This document shows positions 53,154 through 64,000 of a DNA stretch of 64,000 nt, one piece after another. The stretch covers positions 274,995,614-275,059,613 of the forward strand of contig CP136064.1 of NCBI GenBank assembly GCA_032622095.1, written 5' to 3'. A program made the position numbers and the translations under genes. The stretch comes from Siphonodentalium dalli. Its lineage: Eukaryota; Mollusca; Scaphopoda; Gadilida; Siphonodentaliidae. How positions within the stretch are numbered: position 1 is the first letter of the stretch; each line of letters opens with the position of its first letter. The notes under the pieces are model-generated. The model was given only the letters and a program-made list of their open reading frames with translations. It was not told the DNA's origin and ran no database searches.

Positions 53154-55660
53154 GCTCTGTCATACAGTATGCAATCGTCTATTAACTGTCATACAATATG
53201 CAACCCTCTGTTAACTTACTGGCATATAGTTTTCACCCCTCTGTTAACTGGTATCTAACATTTACCCCCTCTATTAATTGGTATCCAGTATGAACCCCCT
53301 GTTAAATGGCATTCAGTGTGCACACACTTTTAACTGATGTCCAGTATTCACCCCTTGTTAACAGGTATTACGGATTCATCAAATCTATTAACTGGTATCG
53401 AAAAGTCACTCCCTATGTTAACTTGTATCCATTATTCAACCTCTGTTAAATGACATTCATTATTCACCCCTCTGTCAACTGGTATTCGGGATTCACCCCT
53501 CTGTTAAATGTTATTCAGAATTCATCACCTTTGCTAATTCAGGGTTCATCCCTCTGTGAACTGACATTCATTATTCACTCCCTTCGTTAAATGGTATCCA
53601 GTATTCACCCTCTGTTAACTGGTATCCAGTATTCACCCTCTGTTAACTGGTATTCAGTTTTCACCCTCTGTTAAATGGTATTCAGTATTCACCCTCTGTT
53701 AAATTGTATTCAGTATTCACCCTCTGTTAACTGGTATCCAGTATTCACCCTCTGTTAACTGGTATTCAGTATTCACCCTCTGTTAACTGGTATTCAGTAT
53801 TCACCATCTGTTAAATGGTGTTCAGTATTCACCCTCTGTTAAATTGTATTCAGTATTCACCCTCTGTTAAATTGTATTCAGTATTCGCCCCCTATTAACT
53901 GGTATCCAGTATTCACCCTCTGTTAAATGGTATTCAGTATTCACCCTCTGTTAAATGGTATTCAGTATTCGCCCCCTATTAACTGGTATACAGTATTCAC
54001 CCTCTGTTAAATTGTATTCAGTATTCACCCTCTGTTAAATGGTATTCAGTATTCGCCCCCTATTAACTGGTATCCAGTATTCACCCTCTGTTAAATGGTA
54101 TTCAGTATTCACCCTCTGTTAACTGGTATCCAGTATGCACCCTCTGTTAACTGGTATCCAGTATTCACCCTCTGTTAAATGGTATTCAGTATTCACACTC
54201 TGTTAACTGGTATTCAGTATTCACCCCTGTTAACTGGTATTCAGTATTCACTCCCTTTGTTAACTGGTATCCAGTATTCACCCTCTGTTAACTGGTATTC
54301 AGTATTCACCCTCTGTTAAATGGTATTCATTATTCTCTCCTTTGGTTTAACAGGTATTCAGTATTCACCCATGTTAACTGGTATTCGGTATTCACCCCAT
54401 GTTAACTGGTAATCTGTATTCATTCCCTGTTAACTGATATTCAGTATGCACCCCTCTGTTAACTGGTAGCCATTATTCATCCCTATATTAACTGGTATAT
54501 AGTATGCACCCCTCAATTGGCTGTCACACAGTATGCAATCGTCTATTAAATGTCATACAATATGCAACCCTCTGTTAACTTACTGGCATATAGTTTTCAC
54601 CCCTCTGTTAACTGGTATCTAACATTTACCCCCTCTATTAATTGTTATCCAGTATGAACCCCCTGTTAAATGGCATTCAGTGTACACACACTTTTAACTG
54701 ATGTCCAGTATTCACCCCTTGTTAACAGGTATTACGGATTCATCAAATCTATTAACTGGTATCGAAAAGTCACTCCCTATGTTAAATGACATTCATTATT
54801 CACCCCTCTGTCAACTGGTATTCGGGATTCACCCCTCTGTTAAATGTTATTCAGAATTCACCACCTTTGCTAATTCAGGGTTCATCCCTCTGTGAACTGA
54901 CATTCATTATTCACTCCCTTTGTTAAATGGTATCCAGTATTCACCCTCTGTTAACTGGTATTCAGTATTCACCCTCTGTTAAATGGTATTCAGTATTCAC
55001 CCTCTGTTAAATTGTATTCAGTATTCACCCCCTGTTAACTGGTATCCAGTATTCACCCCCCTATTAACTGGTATCCAGTATTCACCCTCTGTTAAATGGT
55101 ATTCAGTATTCACCCTCTGTTAAATGGTATTCAGTATTCGCCCCCTATTAACTGGTATCCAGTATTCACCCTCTGTTAAATTGTATTCAGTATTCACCCT
55201 CTGTTAAATGGTATTCAGTATTCACCCTCTGTTAAATTGTATTCAGTATTCACCCTCTGTTAAATGGTATTCAGTATTCGCCCCCTATTAACTGGTATCC
55301 AGTATTCACCCTCTGTTAAATGGTATTCAGTATTCACCCTCTGTTAAATGGTATTCAGTATTCGCCCCCTATTAACTGGTATTCAGTATTCACCCTATTT
55401 TAACTGGTAATCAGTATTCAGCATCTGTTAACTGGTAATCACTATTCAGCATATGTTAACTGGTAATCAGTATTCACCCTATTGTAACTGGTGATCAGTA
55501 TTCAGCCTCTGTTATATTGCATTCAGTATTCACCCGCTGTTAAATGACATGCAATAGTCACCACTCTACAGTTGGAATTCCGGAATCCCCTTTGTTAACA
55601 AGTATCCATTATACACCCTCTATTAAATGACATTCAGTATTCACCCATCTGGTTACTGCG
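53154..55660 (+). repeat. 27/28-bp satellite with 1,364-bp higher-order repeat
   Basis: Units read CTGTTAACTGGTATTCAGTA plus TTCACCCT, with frequent TTAAATGGTATTC and TTAAATTGTATTC variants. A block starting CAGTATGCAATCGTC at 53165 recurs at 54529, so the array includes a 1,364-bp higher-order duplication. No coding potential. Confidence 0.92.
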
Positions 55661-56139
55661 TGGGATTCAGTAAAACCGTATGTTAACTCGTATTCAGGAT
55701 TGAAGGGGGGGGGGGGGGGGGGGTCCACGGTCGATAATGCAGTCTTCTGTGAGAGTCAATAATCAGTGCATTAGGTAAATTCTTTCACGATGTCATCCAA
55801 TAATAAACACAAGCAACGCCTATTGTCTCGAAAATTGATCTCTAAACAGTTTAAACCGGTGTGCAATGGAATTGTTCCCCGCAGTTCTCTTACTTGTTTA
55901 GTTTTTGCATTTTTCTTTCAGATATTCTATGTATTCATGTACAATTGTGTAACCCAGCCGACATGACTCGGCGCATGTGTTCTAACATGGAAGTATATTG
56001 TAATTCTTCTGGCTTTTATTCTTCTTTTTATTATAATTATTCCGATAACATGGTTATACATCATGAACGGGTGAACCGATTCACCTGATGTTTCGGTTTC
56101 AGAATATAACTTTGGAAGATCTGGTAAAATAGCCTATTG
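55661..56139. other. No gene; poly-G run
   Basis: Contains a run of about 18 G near 55705. A 75-codon frame (55861-56088) has no recognised content. Confidence 0.45.
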
Positions 56140-58010
56140 AGAATTTCGTCCGACCTTGACCTTCGGAGTTACCGCCATATTTCCTGTTTTTTGGGGGGTT
56201 TTCGCGCCACTAAAATGACTTGCAAAATCGATGTTTGATTTCTTATATCGTCGAAACGGCGTGACCGATTGATTTGAAATTTCGTACCTGCATAGTCATT
56301 GAGTATACGCAGTCGATGAACTAATAGGAAATTTTGTATGACCTTGACCTTAGGAAACGACGCTCTTTATCTGTTTTATTATTGTTAGCGTATCTCTTCC
56401 GAAACAGTTTGAGATATTTGGTTCGGACTGTTTTCATTATTTGCGCCTGTAGCCATGTATGTGTGTTCTAAAATACTGAAAAATGATAGGGTTCGCACTT
56501 CCGGTTTAAAAGTTCGCCACTGAATAATAAAAGAACGCTCTTATACGAAATCCAGAAGGGCTTGAGATGTTGAGTTGGCACTTTTTGCAATATGTGCATC
56601 AACATCTGCGCTCTATAATGATACATGTATATACAGTTTACGGATATCACTTCCGGTTTGGAAGACCGGGCGTGTGGGTATGTATCTTAAAACTAGTTTG
56701 GCGCAGATTTGGATGAAATTTGGTGGATATAATCTTAAGTTGTCGCTGATCACTATTCTATTCGACTTAAACTTCTATAGCTATGGCTGCTTTAAAACCT
56801 GATTTGTTTTGGTTTTCGCGCCACCAGAATGACTTGCAAAAATGCAAAATCGAGGTTTGATTTCTTATATCGTCGAAACGGCTTGGCCAATTGATTGGTG
56901 TTTTTTTACGTGTATAGCCATTGAGCATACGCAGTCGACGGACTAATAGGGAATTTCGTCTGACCTTGACCTTACGAAACAACGCTCTTCGTCTGTTTTA
57001 TTATTGTTAACGTATCTCCTCCGAAACAGCTTGAGATATCGGGTTTGAACTATTTCCATTATTTGCGCCTTTATATGTGTTATAAAATACTGAAACATGA
57101 TAGTGGTCGCACTTCCGGTTAAAAAGTTGGCTACTGGTCGAAGATTAAAATAACGCTCTTTATACGAACTCCAGAACGGCTTGAAATATTGAGTTGGGAC
57201 TGTCTGCATTATGTGCATCAAACTATGAGCTCTATAATGATATATAGGTTACGGATTTCACTTCCGGTTTGGGAGCACGGGCGTGTGGGTATGTATCTCA
57301 AAACTATTTTGGCGCAGATTTTGATTAAATTTGGTGAATATAATCTTTATTTGCCGCTGATCACTATTCCACTCGAATATTTTTAATCGGACTTAAACTT
57401 CTGGAGTTATGGCTGCTTAAAGACCTGGTTTTGGGGGAGGGGTCGCGGCACCGGAATGACTTGCAAATCGAGGTTTGATTTCGTATATCGTCAAAACGGC
57501 TTGGCCAATTGATTTGAAGTTTTGTACCTGCATAGCCATTGAGCATTCGCAGTTGATGGACTAATAGGGAATTTCGTCGGACCTTGACGTTAGGAAACAA
57601 CGCCCTCTATCTGTTTTATTATTGTTAACGTATCTCCTCCGAAACGACTTGAGATATCGGGTTCGGACTTTTTTCATTATTTGCGCCTGTAGCCCTGTAT
57701 GTGTGTTATAGAATACTGAAAAATGATAAGGGTCGCACTTCCGGTTAAACAGTTCGCTAATGGTCGAAGGATAAAACGACGCTCTTTATACGAATTCCAG
57801 AACGGCTTGAGATATTGAGTTGGGACTTTTTGCATTATGTGCATCAGATTCTGCGCTCTATAAAGATATATATAGGTTACGGATTTCACTCCGGTTTGGG
57901 AGAACTGGCGTGTGGGTATGTATCTCAAATATTTTTGGTGCAGAATTTGATGAAATTTGGTGGATAGAATCTGTGGTTGCTGATTATTACTATGTATCAC
58001 CATACTCACA
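56140..58010 (+). repeat. 620-bp satellite, about three units
   Basis: Landmarks recur at about 617-627 bp: GACTTGCAAAATCGATGTTT-like at 56217, 56831 and 57461; TTATTTGCGCCT at 56439, 57060 and 57678. Each unit also carries two ACTTCCGGTT motifs (ETS-like) and CTTGACCTTA. Units differ by 10% or more. No ORF is conserved between units. Confidence 0.85.
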
Positions 58011-58147
58011 TGTGTCTACTGATAACTTACGCTTTATCAGATGACACAATTTCCCGTCATTGGCGAACATGGATTAGCGAAATTGCTGTGAACTTTCAGT
58101 TTCATTCTAGTTATTATTATTATTTTCACTTTCTGGAAATGTTACAT

Positions 58148-58552
58148 ATAAGGATTAACTGTCATGTGGACTGTTTTTATGGACAGTTAATCCTTATATT
58201 TATATACATTTAGCGAAAAAGCCACTATGGTAAATGTATTTAAATCGGAAAGTGTATCGTCACAAAACCAGCCCAAAATATCCCATAGCACCCTTGGCAA
58301 AAGTTAACAGGAACAATTTCTTTATATTGAAACCTGGTGATTTAATTTAAGTCAATCCTGCGCGAGTCCAAATGCGCCCAAAACACTACGCGTTTTCTTT
58401 CTGGTATCGATGACGTGTCGATGTAATTATGGGCTTGCAGTTATGAGCTGTTACGCGTTCACCGAGAAATAACTGCAACCAGTCACGTGGACGCCGACCA
58501 AATCGAAATGCTGGATTTAGTGATAATCACACATAGTGTGTAAATATATTAA
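58148..58552 (+). repeat. 511-bp repeat copy with collapsed hairpin
   Basis: The unit starts ATAAGGATTAACTGTCATGT, but the hairpin is reduced to about 45 bp (inner stem deleted), and continues through ACATTTAGCGAAAAAGCCAC to GTGTGTAAATATA. More diverged than the tandem copies. Confidence 0.85.
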
Positions 58553-59405
58553 TTTGTACGCAAATAAATTGTTTGAGACAGGTCGGGAGGCGTCATTAGC
58601 GAGTTTGAGATTTCAAACGGTACGTGTACGGGTACGCGTACGGGTAGCTACCCTTACCGGTACACGTTTTGTAATCGCAAACTGTTTTACGGGTAGAATT
58701 CATCACATCGACTGGTAATGTATGGTGAGCCAACTGCAACAAAAAATATATTATAATATAGATAGATTGTTATTCGCATTCGCTTTATTGGCCGATGTTA
58801 TACTTACCGTTATTGATTGTTGGAAATTTGTATTTAGATTAGATGGGCGGGCCTCAGGATAATCAGTTGCTTTCACCAAGGACGCGGCGGCTGTTGGAAG
58901 GGGTTGTTGCTTTTCGTTCACTCATCTTGATAACATTTTCAACAATTGGATTCTACAAATCATAGACCGATCGAGTGTTGACTATAATTCGATTGGAATT
59001 TTCAGACTTAGAAAATAGATTATGATAGCTCAAATTTACAATTGCGTTAATTTTTCCTACCAATAATCGGTATAAAATGTATTGTTTTAGACCCATGGTC
59101 TAATAATGTCGTGCATGTACTTTCAGATATAAGACCGAATGTGTCCCTTATTTTAGTTAGGGAATATTTAGTCATATTAAGTAATCTTTGGTTTGGAATC
59201 TCTCAACAGATCGAAGGGTCGGGACAAGGGAATATTTATCCCAAGAATTGGGATTTTTGCCGGGAACTAAACCCGGAGGTAGGTTTGAAAAAATAAACTT
59301 GGAAGCATAAAAGGTGTTAAAATGTAGTCATTATTTTAATATATTGAATAAAGAGCGTTTGCTTCACCTCTGTGCGAACCTAGAAAACAGCTGAAACTCG
59401 TTCTG
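58553..59405. other. No gene seen
   Basis: A short region at 58618-58665 has repeated GGTACGYGTACGGGTA words. Otherwise nothing supported. Confidence 0.45.
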
Positions 59406-59409
59406 ATTA

Positions 59410-59990
59410 TGCTTAGATTTTGTAGAGTATGTATAGGTATTTTGTAGAGTATGTATAGGTATTTTGTAGAGTATGTATAGGTATTTTGTAGAGTATGTAT
59501 AGGTATTTTGTAGAGTATGTATAGGTATTTTGTAGAGTATGTATAGGTATTTTGTAGAGTATGTATAGGTATTTTGTAGAGTATGTATAGGTATTTCGTG
59601 TCTTTGTGTAGAGTATGTATAGGTATTTCGTGTCTTTGTGTAGAGTATGTATAGGTATTTCGTGTCTTTGTGTAGAGTATGTATAGGTATTTCGTGTCTT
59701 TGTGTAGAGTATGTATAGGTATTTCGTGTCTTTGTGTAGAGTATGTATAGGTATTTCGTGTCTTTGTGTAGAGTATGTATAGGTATTTTGTAGAGTATGT
59801 ATAGGTATTTTGTAGAGTATGTATAGGTATTTTGTAGAGTATGTATAGGTATTTTGTAGAGTATGTATAGGTATTTTGTAGAGTATGTATAGGTAGAGTA
59901 TGTATAGGTAGAGTATGTATAGGTAGAGTATGTATAGGTAGAGTATGTATAGGTATTTTGTAGAGTATGTATAGGTATTTCGTGTCTTTA
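59410..59990 (+). repeat. Satellite with interleaved 22-, 32- and 15-bp units
   Basis: All units share TAGAGTATGTATAGGTA. Eight or more 22-bp units (plus TTTTG) come first, then about six 32-bp units (plus TTTCGTGTCTTTGTG), then 22-bp again, then four to five 15-bp units, then one more of each. The lengths switch in blocks. Confidence 0.93.
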
Positions 59991-60175
59991 GCGACCTATA
60001 TTATACACAAGTATTGTGGTTCAAATGCGTCATGTCCGTTCAGATGGTAAATATATATTAAAATGAGAAATCAGTCCCCACCTATATACGATAAAGTAAC
60101 TAAACGGTTGTATTCAAATGTACAATGCATAGATAAATCCACGATATATTGATTCCATTGTACAAAGGGTTGACA
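59991..60175. other. No gene seen
   Basis: Short unique spacer between a satellite and a hAT-like element. Confidence 0.5.
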
Positions 60176-60921
60176 CAGGGACGTGACGACAGGGCAGTCT
60201 CGCCCCCAACTTTGGTCAAATGTTCAACTGTTGGAAATGTGATATACCTGACACAACAATAGGTTGAAATTGTTCTCGTAGTTTGATTTCCAAAAAAATT
60301 TATTACTGGAAAATTTGTAGTTTTTAGACCAACATTTACATATTTTCCTAGTATTAGTAAACAAATTGGACTGAAATGGCTGTCATAAACTGTAGGACAT
60401 TTTCTAACCTTTTGGAGGGGGGAGGTGTCAGGTCTCAAATTTTACAACAATTGGAAAGCTTGATGCCAGTCTGGATGCTAGGATTTAGCAAATTTCATGT
60501 CCAGATTTCAAAATTTCTCACACCGGGCCGAACCATGGTCGATCCTGTGTGTCCCGGTCCCTCCCCAGTGGCCAGCCAGAAACTGATAATAAATTTAAGA
60601 AAAAACAAATCTGGGCGAATTTGCATGGCGTTAGACCACTAGATATTAGGATATTATGATATTTTCTTGTACGAAATGGTCGACCCAGTGGATTACCCCC
60701 CCCCCCGATTAGTGACAAAAGACTACCGATTTATTTAGAATAAGCTACCATCCAGACGGTTGTGATGGACCAGTTGGGAAAAATCACAACCAACCGGGGG
60801 GGGGGGGTGCAAATGGAATTACGCGCAAACTTGTGAATTTGATATGGTTCAAGGGGTCTAGTTAGAAATTCGAAGGTGGACACCCCTCCTTACGCGGAGA
60901 CCATATAGAGTCACGTCCCTG
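60176..60921 (+). mobile_element. hAT-like non-autonomous element, second intact-looking copy
   Basis: Ends CAGGGACGTGAC and GTCACGTCCCTG, with the internal TTGGAAA/TTTCCAA words, CACACCGGGCCGAACC hairpin remnant and poly-C/poly-G runs at 60700 and 60799. It lacks the amplified 60-bp units of 51923-53153. No clear 8-bp flanking duplication was seen. Confidence 0.7.
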
Positions 60922-63900
60922 CAATGTGTCGATACTGTGTTAGAAGCACTATCTACTCACTATATTAACGACAACCTTTCATTAATGCGTGAAACAAATT
61001 GTCAGTGAAATGATCGGCCTTCCGTATTTATCTAAGTGCTAGAAGACGCCTCGAGAATTTGAACATAAAACCTGGCTTAAAATGACAACTCTATCAATGA
61101 TGTTTGCTCATGGCATCTTGCAATAAATAGGTTAACGCATAGCTGACTGGAAATTCATGTAATTAGTGAACCTTTGAGTGAGAAAATGGTAGTGAAAGGT
61201 TACCGGTCAACAGGACACATCTACCCGTTCCAAATCGCTATCGCTTTATGAGCTGCATTGAAAGTACACAAGAGACCGTGACGATGTTCACCGATTTATC
61301 CACACCCGTTCCCGTCGGACGGGTATCGCAAACTCGCTATTATTGTGTTCTCTCATGGTGTATATAACAGTTTGAGAATAAAATATCATATCACTTAGTT
61401 CTGAATTGTGAGAATTATTGAAGTGCTCCTATTAGTGAACACTCAAGCCTGGATATAGTGTGTCTGGTATTTGCGGAATGAGACCACAAGAGGGTGGATT
61501 TAGTGACGCTATTAAGCGTCACCAAATTCACAATTTGTGAACCTTATTCTGCTCAGGCCCCAACCGCTATATATATGGGAGACCTATATGATCCGATTGA
61601 AGTTCCCCAGTTGAAGTTGGTGATGTAACCAATTGGGCACCTCGGTTATGCATTTTATCTTCTGCTAATTGGGGAATATGGAAACTGAACAGAAGGGAAA
61701 AATTAAATAAAAGCAACGTTAATTTAAGACTCTAGATACTTCCCAGTAGATGAGGTCTAAGCAGAATGAGGTCACTCGAGATGAATTTGGCGATGTGCGG
61801 TGTAGAGTTATAAATTCACCCTCTGGGGACCTCACTTTGTAAATGTCAGATACACTGTGTCCGGGCCTGTAAACAATACAGTCTGATGTTCTCGCTCCAT
61901 ATAAATTAATAAGAAAACCAATGTCAGAAATGGTAACGCGCTCAAGATCATATATTATATACCCGTGATTGTAATTATAGAATATAAAATATATTGGTTT
62001 TGCGAATGACCAACTCAGAATTCCGTTAAAATAACAATAACAACCAGCACTTAATTAACGAACCGGCGGCCGACTCGACCGTCTCCGACCACAACCCCCA
62101 GCGGGCTGCAGAACGAAACATGTCTGTAAAAGTTGAAACATAAGACTTACAAATTATCCTTTTCGTTTCTTTTGTTTGTAATTGGCATAGCTTATCACGA
62201 AATTGAAATTCCCAACTACACCTTTTACCGGACTCGGCCTCCGGTCGCAGTTCGACTTTTAATCCGCCCAAAAATTCCCATTCTATAAATATAACATCAC
62301 CCATTCGCCCAGGCGAGACAAGAATCTCCACACCAGTATATACACGCGGGGCGCGCATAAGGGTGGACACAAACATGCATGTAATCTCTGTAAATGTCGT
62401 GTATTTGTCGTTTTACATGGATCATACAGACCAAGTAATATGTGTCCGCTGACAACCCAATCATTGCGGCTATATTTGACCACAGTGAGCCAAGCTCTGA
62501 ACGTGCAGAGAACCGTTGACTGAACGAAGTCGCCAGGCCGCTTAAAATAATTGTTCGAACAATAGCCCAAATGTTGGACTTTCTGTTTAAATCATTGTCA
62601 GTCTTCTCTTGATTTTTATACCAGTGATGGCCCCAGGATTTTCCCAACGCAGGGGCTATGATCCCCACCATGTGGGGCTATATTATTAAGGAAGCTACCG
62701 GACTGACCATTGCATATTTCCTTGACGGGTGGGGTGGGGGCATGCAGCACCCTGCGTCCTGTGATTAATCTAATATTCAGCAATTTATGCTATTCATATA
62801 ATTATGAACATAGTATTACAGCTTTAAATTTGAGAATACAGAAGGTGATATTCTTGTGTGTCTTCATTCGGGGGAAAACGGTTGTCCAGCTCTACGAGTT
62901 CCCAACTACTTTCCTATCTTGTGTTATAATTATATGTATACGCAAAATTTATAACTATGGAATATTTAAGTTAAACACATGGTACATTCATGACCAGATA
63001 ATCCCGGCTGATGCATTCAACTAATACCCTTAGTTATTCGAAGCTTTCGAGAACCAAACCCCTCCCCCAATCATATGGATTATGGTCCAAAATGTTAGTG
63101 TGAACATATTTATTGCATAATATCGAAACGGGATTGAGACACAAGTTTTGCAACTAACAAAGGGTCTCTCTCCCCACATAATTGTATTACACAAAGCGAA
63201 CATGAAATACAATTACACACAAACATGATAATTCATATATACCATCGTTTTACTTATAACAATATATGATATAATCTTGAGTGTGACCATAACGGTGGAT
63301 ATGGGGGGGGGGGGTGTGTTTCGTCTCGTGGGTTGGTGGTTCAGGTCCAAATGTTATAATTCAAGCGCATACAAGCTAAAATTGTGACAGTTAGGAACTT
63401 GTTCAACCATTGGTTTGAGAAACATATACTGTTATGTAAATGCTGGGTGAAATTGGGCGGGGGGGGGGGGGGGGGGGTGGGGGTGTCATTATTTTTACTT
63501 TCAACGCTGTACCTGCATTATTTTTTTGGCGCTGTAATGGATATTTGCATGGAAATGCCAATTGAATGTTATCACGTGAGCTCGATCTGAAACGATCATG
63601 AGAGCATCATATCGGATTGTGGATAACAATCGCCCTAAAAGAGCTTAAAATTCTGCACATTTTATTTTTATTTTGGATAACCCTGAAATGACGAGAAACA
63701 AATCAAGTATAAAATCGACGGACTCAAATCATCTTTCGAAATGAATTAAAACTCGTGAAAAACAGCAACAGATATCAGACAGGATTTATTCATTTTGGCA
63801 TCCAAGAAATAATTTATGACCGGCCTGAAATTTCTTGATAGCAGTCAGTTTGATTATGGCTTATAACTGCTCACTTAAGCTTGTCTCGCCTGTTGAAATT

Positions 63901-64000
63901 GTCCGATCGCGCGCAGGCGACTAATGATATCAATTATTTGGTGTGACCATGTAAAATACATGGATTTTACATACAGAAATTACATGCATGTGTGTATCCA
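60922..64000. other. No recognised gene; one possible LTR-like stretch and poly-G runs
   Basis: About 61256-61560 has a TATA-like GGTGTATATAACAG followed by GAGAATAAAATATC, the arrangement of a solo LTR, but no partner or termini were found. Minus-strand frames 62026-62376 and 62297-62671 are open for 116-124 codons with no recognisable domain. Poly-G runs lie near 63304 and 63460. No RNA gene was seen. Confidence 0.35.

Noticed and set aside
61256-61560. Solo LTR of a Gypsy-type element
   Set aside because: Only a TATA-like box and an AATAAA-like signal were seen; no TG...CA ends, no target duplication, no second copy in the window.
1-64000. tRNA, rRNA or snRNA genes
   Set aside because: I found no convincing cloverleaf or rRNA core sequence by eye. 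A covariance-model search would be decisive.

Overview
The window is from a eukaryotic, intron-bearing, AT-rich animal genome. The mix of repeats points to a marine invertebrate, most likely a mollusc or another lophotrochozoan; this is an inference. The basis is a Crypton-type tyrosine recombinase gene, esterase-bearing LINEs, pearl/HINE-like non-autonomous Helentrons with (ACAG)n ends, and a divergent Shaw-like potassium channel. Host gene content is low and almost everything else is mobile or tandem DNA.

Layout. 0.4-7.7 kb: a Crypton-like recombinase gene (minus strand), a degenerate LINE, and a 1,785-bp, about 99% identical inverted duplication that carries parts of both. 7.8-9.3 kb: three tandem copies of a 511-bp fold-back repeat. 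9.5-10.1 kb: a LINE reverse-transcriptase relic. 12.5-14.8 kb: four HINE-like elements joined head to tail. 15.9-16.7 kb: a LINE C-terminus split by a Harbinger-like MITE. 18.6-23.3 kb: a satellite and TTAA-targeting MITEs, one with its empty site nearby. 24.5-25.9 kb: decaying copies of a CUB-like exon. 26.8-31.8 kb: two huge 30-bp minisatellite arrays that grew inside a Harbinger-like MITE.

36.9-50.8 kb holds the one convincing host gene, a two-exon voltage-gated K+ channel on the minus strand. The T1 exon lies at 50327-50764 and the S1-S6 exon at 36918-37850. The roughly 12.5-kb intron contains a 5.9-kb foldback element (itself carrying a LINE), a large HINE with an unexplained 90-aa ORF, MITEs and a 162-bp near-perfect hairpin. 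The 3' end of the gene runs into a 35-bp tandem repeat carrying eight TGACGTCA (CRE) sites; the stop codon lies in one of them. 51.7-64 kb: a 27/28-bp satellite interrupted by a hAT-like element, a 620-bp satellite, a 15/22/32-bp satellite, a second hAT-like copy, and 3 kb with no recognised gene.

The genes do not form a pathway. The window is mainly a record of nested insertions. In four places the uninterrupted or paralogous sequence is also present, so the target-site duplication can be read directly (piggyBac-like TTAA, hAT-like 8 bp, Harbinger-like TAA, and a LINE in the foldback array).
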